This document shows, one piece after another, positions 54,137 to 64,000 of a stretch of 64,000 bases of DNA. The first letter of the stretch is position 1. Every line of letters begins with the position of its first letter. Source of the DNA: Nelumbo lutea (lineage: Eukaryota > Streptophyta > Magnoliopsida > Proteales > Nelumbonaceae); the NCBI GenBank assembly GCA_022828595.1, contig JAKGHH010000005.1:27168193-27232192 (forward strand). Reading direction: 5' to 3'. A program made the position numbers and the translations under genes. Under the pieces are notes generated by a model, which ran no database searches, had not been told where the DNA came from, and saw only the letters and a list, made by a program, of their open reading frames with translations.

Positions 54137-54453
54137 CAGCAAAGTTTTCGAAACGCCGTTGACTCGGACAGTCGGACCGTTCGGCTGGCCTGAGAACTGT
54201 CCAGGCAACCAGTTTCGTTTTAACTCAAACCTGGTCTTTGACCAAAAACCGTTGAAAAAGTCAACAACCCATTGACACAAGCGGTCGAACTGTCGATCCG
54301 TTCAATGATTTTTTACCATTTTTTTATTTTTTTAATTTTTTTTTTGTTAGAACAGACCATCCATTCGAACCGAACAATCAGACCATCAACCCGGAAATCA
54401 GTGGCCAGAATGGAACCATTTCTAGATCATTTTTTAAAACGTTGATTTTTAGT
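54137..54453 (-). repeat. Dispersed repeat, inverted copy of 3410-3690
   Basis: Reverse complement matches 3410-3690 over ~270 bp with a shared poly-A/T core and the blocks GAACGGTCCGACTG and TCGAAAAC. Near its outer ends are CAGCAAAGTTTTCGAAAC and AAAACGTTG, which are weakly inverted. Probably a MITE. Confidence 0.6.
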
Positions 54454-55022
54454 AACAATTAAATGACTCCTTTCAGTTCATTGTCCGTTTAAAGTATTGC
54501 TTTGGGATGGATAATTGAAATTTGATTTTTCACAAGTAGGAATAGAAATACTTCATGATACTTCTAATCAATAGTAATGCAATATTTCATGATTGTATTC
54601 ACCTATCATGTGTATGATAAACATGTTTTTGGGCATGGATCTTGAATTTGTAAGATTACCATTCATGCTTACTTTTACTTTTATGATTTTGAGTTATCTC
54701 TTGTGGTGATTGTCATATAAATGCTAAAATCCTATTGTACTTAGGAGAGTGACCGGTACACTAGGGCCATCGGGACAAGAAACCCAGTGAGGCTGATTGA
54801 AAGATTTCAGCTAATCACCAATTTGAGAGACCTATATGGGTAGAGGATGAAGACTGGTAGCCTTGCAGCCATGGAGAAATAACCTCTCTTGTTAGATCAT
54901 GTCAACAATTCCCGGTCATTTGGCCCACACCATGGAACAATAACCTCTACAACAGAATCTAAGATGTCAGCCTCATTCCCCTGCAGTGATTATCTTAAAC
55001 TTTAGATCAAACGTTAGCTTAA
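54454..55022. other. No recognisable gene
   Basis: Non-coding DNA ahead of the gag-like fragment; no repeat ends seen. Confidence 0.35.
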
Positions 55023-55620
55023 TTGACCACTCATTGCATTGAACAATCTCAGTCCGTTCCACCACCACCAACCATAACAATGTCTACCCCATCCTTGGCC
55101 AACACCTTACATCTATACCCATCACAGTCCTGCCTTTCCCTTTTGTCTTCACCAAATCAGTTCCTCAACCTACTCCACAAGCCACATTCAACCCTTCTCT
55201 ACAATCTAAGTGGCAACCTATCACCACCATTTTCGATGATAATGAACCCAAAGTTCCTATGCCCCTTATCTTCCAAACCTCACTCAAGGATGATATAGAA
55301 AAGTTGGAGAATATGCAAAAGGTGAAAGGAGTGCTTGACCTAAGAACACTAATTTGAAGGAGTTTTGTCTCTACTCCAATGCCAAGTTACCTAAAATGTT
55401 CAATATGTCTAATTTTGAAAATTAAGTATAATGGTAAAGGGTACAGTCTGAATCATTTAAAGATCATTTCTAGAGATATGCGGAGAATAAGAAGACTTAG
55501 AAGGATGTATCCGAAACACTTTTGGAACATTTCTCTTATAACATGGAGTTAATGCTTAACTTAGCAGACCTCGAGGCCATGACACAGAAATCTAGAAAAA
55601 GCTTCTTAGATTATTCCTAT
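55023..55620 (+). pseudogene. Degenerate gag-like fragment
   Basis: Plus-strand text includes EPKVPMPLIFQTSLKDDIEK, then LYSNAKLPKMFNMSNFE and YNGKGYSLNHLKIISRDMRR in shifted frames. The order is like the entry to Ogre/Tat-type gag ('KLPxKFxxPxFEKYDG...'). Many frame breaks. Moderately weak similarity, so the assignment is tentative. Confidence 0.4.
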
Positions 55621-55639
55621 AGGAGATGACAAATGGCAG

Positions 55640-56550
55640 TCATAGGTACATAGTGCTCACTCAATCATTCGGAGCACATAAAACACTAAATAGATACCAT
55701 ACAGACGCTTGTGATTGGCCTGCAGTTCATTGGTTGCCTACGATGAACTTATAATGTATCGCATGCTCGCGATGAACACTTGGCTCTTCGCATGGTCACA
55801 ACGGATTCGTGCTTGGTACGAGCCTAAAACAAGTTTTAATTAAACCTACGATGAATGTTATACACGCACAATCATGCGATGAACCTTGGTCGTGTGTGAC
55901 CCTACGATAAACCTCAGATACATGCGGTTTTGCGATGAACCCTGGAGAAATGCGGTCTTATGATAAGCCCTGAACCATTGCGGAACCGCAGTTAACCAAA
56001 ACTGAGCCCAAATACCGGTTACACACATGATCGGGTGCCACATAGGTTTAATAAAAGGCTACCTGCTAAATAATGACGTCACGAACGCCACGTCTATTAA
56101 GTGAGATGAAAAAGGCAGTAGAACATGTGGATTATGAGGATCCTCGGGTGAAAGGAAAGTCAACCTTCAAGAGATCCCATAAGAACACATGGTGAAACCC
56201 TAGCAACACTCCTTAATGGCCGACAACAAATCTAATATTCTCTTTTCGAGTAGAAAACAAATGCTTTTGGATCCTTCCTTTCAGGATCTTGGGATCCTTC
56301 CCTATAAATAGGGATCATCCTCATAACGAAATTCATCCATTCAATCATTGATTAACCCCATCATAGGATTCCCTACTCAAGCCGTCTCATCACTCCCTCT
56401 ACTCTAACCCTTCGGTTGATTCCCTACTCCTAGTCTTCCTTTATCCTTCAAGGAGACCATCCCCCTAGCCTAGCTAACCACCTTTTACTTACATTAGAAT
56501 CTATAGTTTCGTACTTGATCATAGAGGATGGATGCCTGTAGAATCAACCT
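55640..56550 (+). repeat. LTR-like region with TATA box
   Basis: Contains a repeated GCGATGAAC(C/A)(C/T)TGG-type word several times between 55765 and 55950, and a TATAAATA at 56303-56310 followed by pyrimidine-rich text, as in a plant LTR promoter. No matching second copy is in the window, so the ends are unknown. It may be the 5' LTR of the plus-strand element whose gag begins near 60430, with Element 3 inserted between. Confidence 0.35.
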
Positions 56551-57009
56551 TCATGGTGCACGATCTGGAAGCTCCTAACTGGAAGATGACCTAGAAGCTG
56601 GTTGCGTAGTGAGCTAGTTCAAACTATAAGAAAATAGATCAGAGACCCCAGGGTGACTAACCTGGTGAGGTCACTCCGATGCTTAAGTCAGTATTGTGCT
56701 ATCTTGGTTGCGAGCTAAAAACTTGAGTGTAGAGAGAGCTAGTAAGCAAATAATCACGTGTACCTGGGTCCTGGGGGTTGATGCCTTTAGATAGATGGAT
56801 TGTCATAGGCTTTGCGAAACATTCCCAAGACCTTCACCCTGTGACGTCTAGATCCGTTCCGCTTTAGTAGGAGAGTAATACACCAATCAATGAAGTTTAT
56901 CGTTTCCCTCTGATCTGGGTGGGATGAGGATAAGGCTTACCCTAGGTAACCCTAAAATGATGTCGTTAAGGCATCAAAATACAAAATTATCAATGAGGTG
57001 ACTAGGTCT
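56551..57009 (-). repeat. Element 3 LTR fragment
   Basis: TCATGGTGCACGATCTGG at 56551 resembles the start of the Element 2 LTR (TGATGGAGCACAATCCAG). A little further on GGTGAGGTCACTCC with CTTAAGTCAGTA corresponds to GGTGTGATAACTCC with CTCAAGTCAGTA in Element 2. It is thus the U5/R side of a related LTR, joined at ~57010 to the end of pol, with the antisense-gene region missing. Confidence 0.5.
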
Positions 57010-60000
57010 TAGCTCAATCTCGAGGCACTTGTTTTCCTTCAATAGTCTCGAGCTCATATGTGCCTTCTCCGAAAACTCATCTCACCTGGTATGGACCCTC
57101 CCAGTTCGGTCCATGCTTACCCACGCCAGGCTCAGGTACCATGACCATGCGAAGCACCAAGTCACCGACTTGAAACTCATTTCCTAACCTGGGCATTGTA
57201 GTACCGAGCTACTTGCTACTAGTAACTTGTAGTCCGGATATAAGCCAGGCCATGTACTTCTTCAATCAAATCCAAGTTAGTTTGGAGCTTGTTTCCATTT
57301 GCACCTTGGTCGTATGCCTCGAGCCACAATGTTGGTACTTCGATTTCCGCTGGAATCATGGCCTCTATTCCATATGTGAGGTTGAAGGGTGTTTCACTAG
57401 TCACAATCTCGATAGTCATCCTATAGGCCCAAAGGACATTGGGCAACTCATCCACCAATAACCCTTTAGCTTACACAAAGCGAGCTTTCAGTCCACGGAG
57501 AATAGCCTTGTTCGTCACTTCGGCCTATCTATTCGCTTACGGGTGTGCTATCGAAGTGAAATTTTGCTGAATCCCCATCTTGGCACACCGATTTTGGAAT
57601 TTGATATCTTCAAACTGCTTCCTATTGTCCAATATTAGCACCTTGGGCAATCCAAAATGGCACACAATGTTCTTCCAAAAGAAGTTATGCACATTCCGAT
57701 CTATAATGCTTACCAACAATTCAGCCTCCACCTACTTTGTGAAGTAGTCCACAGCTACGACTAAGAATTTTCTCTGCCCGGTTACCAGAGGAAATGGACC
57801 AAGGATGCCGATGCCCCATTGCTCGAAGGTTCATAGGTTGGTTATGTACTTTAGATCAGCAGCAGGTCGATGGAGGATGTTGGCATGCCTCTAACATTTA
57901 TCACATTTCTTGACGAGTTCAAGTGCATTTGCCTTCATGGTAGGCCAGTAATAACCCTATCTTAGTGCTTTTTCGGTGAGCGTTCTACCCCCCAAGTGTC
58001 CTCTGCACAGTCCTTCATGGATGTCGCGAAGTACTAGTTTGACTTCTAAAGGTCGCAAGCAATGTAGGTAGGGGAGCGTGAAGGACCTCCCTCCTATATA
58101 GTCGTCCGTCAATAAGGACGTATCGAGCTAATTGATGCTCTACCCTCTGAGCTGCATTACATTCTGCCGGTAGGGTCCCATGGAGCAGATAATCAATGAG
58201 CGGGTTGACCCAGCTCGGTTTTACTTTCAACACGGGAGTGACCTCTTCTGCCCCTCGGAGAATGCTGGGCCGAGGTAGGTCTTCTATGTACACAATTCGC
58301 ATCGTGTTGTCGCTAGTGCTTGCCAATTGTGACAAGGCGTCGAGCTTAGCATTTTCAGACCTCGATATCTACCTGATGAAGCAAGAATGAAAGTGTGGTA
58401 GGACTTCTCTGACCTTATTCAGGTAAGCTACCATGGTTGAATCGCGAGCTTCGTAGTTGTTGTTGACTTGGTTCACTACCAGTTGAGAGTCTCTACAAAC
58501 TATGAGGTGTTTCACACCCATTTCCTTCGCTAAGTTGAGCCCAATAATTAGTGCCCCGTATTCTGTCTCATTGTTCGATGCCTCGAATCTGAACCGGAAA
58601 GCGTACTCCAACTTCACCTTGCTCAGGCCGTACAGTATCAGTCCAACACCACTTCCTCACTGGTTAAACGAGCTGTCTATGTGGAGGATCCAGGGCTCCT
58701 GATCCCAGGTCAGTCCTATCCTGCCCGGGACCAGTGCTGCACTAGTCGATGCCTCCAATGTGTTAGTAGGATCAGTCAGTTCAGGGGCTAGCGTGCTGAA
58801 CGTGCACTCTGCTATGAAGTTCACCAAGACTTGGGCTTTGATCGTCAGACATGACTCAAACCAAATGTCATATTCACTTAGCTCGATTGACCACTTCATC
58901 AACCTCCCTGATACCTCGGGCTTAAGCAAAATGTGCCTTAGAGGTCTGTTGTTGAGGACGACAATGGTAAGGGTTTGGAAGTATGGACGTAGTTTTTGAG
59001 CTTCTACTACTAGTGCATAAGCGAGCTTCTTGATGTTGAGATATCTAGTTTATGCATCTTACAAAACTTTGCTTACATAGTAGACTGGTCGTTGGACCCG
59101 GTCTACTTCTCTAATTAGTATCAAGCTGACCACCTCGTCACTCACCGAAAGGAAAAGTTTCAACTCGTCTCATTCCTCAAGTTAGGTCAAAACTGGGGCA
59201 GAACTTAGAAACCTTTTTAGCTCATCAAACGCGAGCTAACACTCTTCAGTCCATGCAAAATCTTCGTTCTTTTTTATTGCCTTTAAGAAAGGTAGGCACT
59301 AACCCGCCGATTTAGACACACCCCGGCTAAAAGCGACTACTCAGCCAGTGAGTCTTTGAACCTCCTTTATTTTTTGGGGTGACCTCATCTCTAAAATGGC
59401 CTCAATTTTATTTGGGTTGGCTTCGATGCCATGTTGGTTCACTATGTAACCGAGGAACTTGACTGATGTGACCCCGAAGACACACTTGTTCGGGTTAAGT
59501 TTCATATTAAATTTCCTTAGAATTTGAAAAACTACATTTAAACCATCAATTAAAGAATTGGAAAATTGGGTCTTCACGACCATGTCGTCAACATAACACT
59601 ATTTTACTGCCAATCAAATGTTCAAAAATTTTATTTACAAGTCGTTGGAAAGTTGCTCCAACGTTCTTCAAACCAAAGGGCATGAATTTATAACAGTACA
59701 GCCCGAGCTCAATTACAAAGGCAATCTTATCCTGATCAGCTATGTCCATCCTAATCTGATTATAGCCGGAGTAGGCGTCCATGAAACTCAACAACTCATG
59801 TCCCGAGGCTGTGTCTACCAGGCGGTCTATTCCGGGAAGGGGGAAGTAGTCCTTTGGGCAAGCTCTGTTTAGGTCGGTGTAGTCAATGCACATGCGCCAT
59901 TTTCCATTGGCCTTCTTCACCAGCATGGGGTTGGCCACCCAGCTCGGGTAATGGACCTCATTAATGAAGTCTGTGGCGACAAGCTTTCCGACCTCCTCAT

Positions 60001-60298
60001 CGACTATCCTCCACCGCTATGGGGGAGGTTGTGTTTTCTTTGTCTAATTAGCCCGACCAAAAGGTCCACATTTAACTTGTGAGTAATCACACTAGGGTCT
60101 ATCCCAGGCATTTCTGCCATGAACCAAACGAAAATATCCAAATTATTAAGTAGGAAACTTACTAGTTGAGTTCGGAGCAATTCGCTTATTAGGGTACCAT
60201 TTTGGAGAGTCTTCACCAGATCAATCTCAAAAACCGGTATGTGGATTGTCTCCTCCATCCGGGCAGCTCGCTCCTCGGTGTAGTTTGCTGGTTGTTCT
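57010..60298 (-). pseudogene. Element 3: Tat-lineage pol remnant
   Basis: Minus-strand order matches Elements 1 and 2. Protease end and RT start (60258-60004), RT 59938-59588 (WRMCIDYTDLNRACPKD, FMDAYSGYNQI, MPFGLKNVGATFQRL, with YVDDM at the edge), thumb 59583-59341, RNase H 58929-58657, second RNase H 58617-58369 (NNETEYGALIIGL, CRDSQLVVNQV), linker 58335-58015 (MRIVYIEDLPRPSILRG), integrase 57731-57219 (FGLPKVLILDNRKQFED; ETPFNLTYGIEA). Stops sit at former Gln codons in the HPQANGQ block. Gag is missing: similarity ends abruptly at ~60298. Inactive. Confidence 0.85.
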
Positions 60299-60429
60299 AT
60301 AGAAACCCTACTCTAATAGTCGTTCTCAGGAATTGGTACTAGAGAGCCACAACCGGGCCAAAGACTCAGTCATCCTATAGAAACCCTACTCTAACAGGAT
60401 TCTATACAAACCCTACCCTACTAGCTACA

Positions 60430-61135
60430 CTCCTCTGTAATAGTGGCTGCAATATGATGGACAAAGGGGAAGCCTACAGGAATACATCAGTAAGTTTGAG
60501 GATGCTCTGGGGTCCTTCGCCCTCGACGATGACCTGAAAGTTCGTGAGTTGTCAAAGTCTTTGATGGGGCCGACATACACATGGTTTGTCAATCTTATTA
60601 CCGAGAGCATAGATTCGTGGGCCAAAATGGCCAAAAGGTTTCTGTCTAAATGGTTCACCCTGGAGAGGACGCTGATGATAGCCAACCTAAGGAACATAGA
60701 GTAATGTTTGGGAGAAGACCTCTTGGCTTGTATCATGAGGTTTCAAAAGTTGACCCATTCAGTCTTCGATGAACATGCCACGGAAAAGGGGTTTGTCGAA
60801 TAGTGTATCCAAGGAATGCAAGCTGCCTATTGGATAGGCATCGAGAACATCGAAGTGGATACATTCATCCAGTTGTGGTGGTGTGCAAAGAGAACAGTGT
60901 ACACAATCAAGAGCACCACAACCCAGTCTGCACTGATACTGGGACAATTTGGTAGGAACGAGGCCTATGCAGTTGACCGCAAGCCCCGCAATAACTCAAG
61001 GCCCAGACTAGGGCCTTATTACCGAAACGATAATCAGGGTAGAAGGAATGATTTGCCAATCCCTCCTCCTTTTCCTTGCACTAAGGAGGAAGTAATAATA
61101 ATAATGAACAAGCTGGTCCCTACACCATGACCTAG
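60430..61135 (+). pseudogene. Element 4 gag (different gypsy family)
   Basis: Plus-strand text: LQEYISKFEDALGSFALDDD, RELSKSLMGPTYTWFVNLI, SWAKMAKRFLSKWF, GEDLLACIMRFQKLTHSVFD, then IENIEVDTFIQLWW and a Pro/Arg-rich tail (60816-61130). This is the retrotransposon-gag domain of another plant gypsy family. In-frame stops occur after NLRNIE and GFVE. No Cys-His knuckle was seen. Confidence 0.75.
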
Positions 61136-61179
61136 AGAAGGATAGACGCAGGGGGAGGTGGTGCAATTCCCACCAATCC

Positions 61180-62186
61180 CTACACCATGACCTAATGGAT
61201 TGCTTCTACTTGAGAAGGTTATTCGTGCAAAAAGTAAAGTTGGATGAGTTCGTGAAGTGCGACCCTACACAAATAGAGACCGACCCCCTCCCGGGTCACG
61301 CCCAAGGAGGGAGTATTAACGTAGTAGGGTCACCAAGCCAATACCAACCAGACATGCTAGTAGCAAAACTAGAGCAAAGCCTAAAGCTCTAGCACTTCTT
61401 CAGCAAGCAAGGAGCAAGCATGTCAATGAGGAAGCTAGCCATCAGGGCACTAGCGGAAGTCTTCAAGAGGCCCTTGGAACCCTACCGGCCCGATAATACC
61501 AGAATAGAATTTACGCCGAAGAACATGTTGGTCATAGACCCCCACCATAATCGACCCTTATACGTTACGACAAGGGTGGGAGTTTTGAGATGAGAAGGTT
61601 CATGGTGGACCTCAGGAGTTTTGTCAGCCTAATCTCCATCCATACGCTGAAGTTGATGAATATACTATAGGAGACAATCAAAGGCTTACCTATGGAGGTG
61701 ACCGACTTTAACAGAAATGCATCTGTCACGAAGGGATCCATCTAGTTACAAGTAGCAAACAGACCATTTTCCATTGCGTAAGAGTTCTAGGTCATCTCGA
61801 GAAGGACTGTGTATCATACTCTGCTAGGGCGGTCGTTGATACATGGCCTGGTCCTTGTCCCATTGACATACCACTAATGCATCAAGGCCAAACACAAGGG
61901 ATGCGTGATTAGGATTCTAGTGACTAGAGTTCCCTTCGACAAGTCAGAAGCTCACCTGCAAGACATGATTTACTAAACAGAGCTAGCTGACGAAGGTAAG
62001 ACAAGGATAGCCAAGGTGGAGGGAGTACAATTGTCAAACCCTACGAGCGATCCCCTGACTATGTTGGAGAAGAAGAAAAGGACGAGATGCATACGAGTGA
62101 CTGGCGACGATGGAAAAATCTACTACACTATTATCGCGGACTACGAGGATGGTGAGTCACCGGCAGCCAAAAAGGCCATCCCAAAG
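61180..62186 (+). pseudogene. Element 4 protease region
   Basis: Follows gag. HFFSKQGASMSMRKLAIRAL and EFTPKNMLVIDPHHNRPLYV fit the linker/protease entry of such elements. A degenerate protease follows ('GGSFEMRRFMVDLRSFVSLI'-type text where DxGSSxN is expected), ending with CIRVTGDDGKIYYTIIADYE and AAKKAIPK at 62186. Many stops and shifts. Confidence 0.5.
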
Positions 62187-62600
62187 GTATAACTTTGTGT
62201 TTAATCACAAGATATGATATGGCTTCTATAAGTGTGATGTGTTATTCTAAATCAATAGAATTAGTGTTTGTTATCATCAAAAGGCTTTGCTGTCAAAACA
62301 TCTACCATGTGTAATTGTGCATCTGAAACCATGCTCAAGTTGTGTGTATTGTGCCCACACTAATTTGAAATCATGCACCCTAAATGGGATAATTGTGACA
62401 TTTTTCTTTTAATAAAAACGTGCCTACAAACAATGTTTCAACCATAACTATTTCACTGAGACATCTCTATGAAAGGACATCGCGATGATTTCATCGCAAG
62501 AGGACACCTTACAAGTTGAACGGACATTGCCAACACCAAAGGTACAACATTAAAAAAAAGGGTGTTAGTACATAGTCATCGGCAAAATTAAAAGATACTA
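62187..62600 (+). other. Intron-like gap between protease and RT of Element 4
   Basis: The open frame ends at CCCAAAG|GTATAA with a good donor. AT-rich non-coding text of ~400 bp follows, and coding similarity resumes near 62640. Ogre-type Tat elements are known to have an intron at this place. Acceptor not fixed. Confidence 0.45.
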
Positions 62601-62639
62601 AAATTCACCTACGATAATAGGAAAAAAAAGAAGAGATTG

Positions 62640-64000
62640 TAGAATATTGTGATGAGATTCAAACACCTCCTAAACATATGAGAGATTCCATGGACATAGT
62701 AGAGGAACCCTTTGAAGAAGTCAACATGGCTGCAGAGGGAGCGGAGAAAAGGCCATTGTACATATCGTCCAAATTAGGAGCCGAGGATAGAGAAAAGTTA
62801 ATCGCACTATTGAAAGGTAAGAACCTTTCTTTATTGCAAAACGCTAAAGACCATTTAAAAGAGACTATTCCATGTGCACTCTCACAAAAATCCAAGATGT
62901 TTTCACTTGGTCATACAACCAGATGCCCAGACTGGACTTGGCCCTCGCCAGACACACCTTGTGTAAGACCCTAAGGTTAAGCCTGTAAAGCAACCCCAAC
63001 GGGTTTTTAAGCTAGAGGTAGCTTTGAAGATCAAAGAAGAAATTGAGCGGCTTCTAAAAGTAGCGTTCATCAAACCCATAGCACACCCTCGGTGGCTAGC
63101 CAATATAGTGATAGTAAAGAAGAAGAACGGGCAACTTAGGTTAGTACCTCAAGCTTAGTTAATTGACCTTAGCACACCACTCAAAGCTAACCCATCCTAA
63201 CCTTATAGTAGGTGTTGTGTTGATTTTAGGGACCTAAATAAAGCCTGCCCCAAGGATGAACTTCTCCTACCAAATATAGAGGTTTTGATAGATTTGATGG
63301 TGGGGAACCAACTCTTCTACTTCCTAGATTCCTATAGTGGGTACAACCAAATCTCCATGGACCCTGCAGATGCACCTCATACAGCCTTTTGAACACCTAT
63401 TGGAAACTTCTATTACAAGATGATGCCCTTCGGCCTGAAGAATGCTGGGGCCACATACTAGAGGGCAATGACGAATGTCTTCCATGATATGCTGCACAAA
63501 GAGATTGAGTGTTATGTCAACGACATAGTGGTTAAGGTAAGGAAGTAGGAAGATCATCCTGGTATGTTAAGAAAGGTGTTTAGTCAGTGCAAAACTTTCA
63601 ATAGAGTGGATCAAGCCAGGATTTGGAGTACAGTCTAGGAAGTTTTTGGGATACAGAGTGGACTAGGCCAGGATTCACCTAGACAAGAGCGAAGTAAAAG
63701 CAGTCCTAGATCTCCCACCACTAACCAATGAGTCCCATTTAAAGACCTTTCTAGGAAAAGTTTCTTACCTTAGAAGGTTCATCCCTGAACTTGCACGCAT
63801 GACCACATCACTAATGAAATTGGTGAAAAAGTCTGTGGAGTTCAAATGGACAGAAGAGCATCAGAAAGCTTTTGAGTAGTTGAAAAGTACCTTATCTAAA
63901 TCCCTAACCATGTCACCACCCAAAAATGGCCGTGAGTTTAAGGTATACATCACATCAAACTCAGAAGCAATAGGGTGCCTACTGATGCAAGAAGATGATG
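62640..64000 (+). pseudogene. Element 4 RT and RNase H start (runs off window)
   Basis: EEVNMAAEGAEKRPLYISSK and KLGAEDREKLIALLK precede RT. RT blocks: EIERLLKVAFIKPIAHPRWL, CCVDFRDLNKACPKDELLLP, FLDSYSGYNQISMDPAD, MPFGLKNAGATY, ECYVNDIVVK, then SHLKTFLGKVSYLRRFIPEL, FKWTEEHQKAFE and the RNase H beginning. The catalytic YVDD is YVND (GAC to AAC), which should abolish activity. A ~72-bp insert with stops (63141-63212) splits GQLR from CCVDFRDL. The 'TPIGNFYYKMMPFGLKNAGA' form is typical of Ogre-like Tat elements. Confidence 0.85.

Noticed and set aside
1..64000. tRNA, rRNA or other RNA genes
   Set aside because: I looked for tRNA-like B-box and cloverleaf patterns and rRNA text by eye and found none that I could support.

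Overview
The window is nuclear DNA from a flowering plant. I infer this from a LEA-type/TMEM205-like gene of plant architecture with a GT-AG intron, and from plant-type transposons: Ty3/gypsy elements of the Tat lineage with two RNase H domains, Ty1/copia, L1-type LINEs with DUF4283-like ORF1, and hAT elements with 8-bp target duplications. The sequence alone does not identify a species. Almost everything except one gene is transposon-derived, most of it broken.

Layout. 1-5,250: remnants (LTR piece, gypsy gag pseudogene, AT-rich tracts, a dispersed repeat, a scrambled copy of part of a TM9SF membrane-protein gene). 5,496-7,232 (minus): the only convincing host gene, two exons, 544 aa, with ABA-response-like elements upstream. 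7,812-19,231: a non-autonomous hAT element split by Element 1 (8,084-18,748, plus), a full-length Tat/gypsy retrotransposon with equal 842-bp LTRs and TSD ATAAT. 19,232-23,660: a LINE interrupted in ORF1 by a 1.06-kb element with ~140-bp terminal inverted repeats (MULE-like). 23,661-27,480: unclassified LTR-type repeat. 27,884-35,770: degenerate copia whose 3' LTR was hit by a 3.6-kb hAT element (TSD GGAGAGGT), itself hit by a 737-bp hAT element (TSD GGCATGGC). 36,000-40,700: AT-rich DNA with MITEs and short repeats. 40,848-51,499 (minus): Element 2, a second full-length Tat retrotransposon (TSD CCAAG). 52,660-53,850: LINE 3' fragment. 54,137-54,453: dispersed repeat. 55,000-64,000: fragments of at least two more gypsy elements, one on each strand; the last runs off the right edge.

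Most notable: Elements 1 and 2 are clearly different families (different LTR sequences), yet both carry, between pol and the 3' LTR and on the strand opposite to gag-pol, the same accessory gene. It has three exons with matching intron positions, its own TATAAATAG box upstream of the ATG, a domain resembling the 'putative gypsy type transposon' family (PF04195), a coiled-coil C-terminal part, and a T-tract followed by GAAATG after the stop. It looks like a separate transcription unit convergent with gag-pol. Both copies are now damaged. Many premature stops in these elements fit C-to-T decay at CAG, CAA, TGG or CGA codons, as expected for methylated, silenced DNA.

All family names come from recognising motifs by eye. 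No database search was possible, and boundaries without a target-site duplication are approximate.
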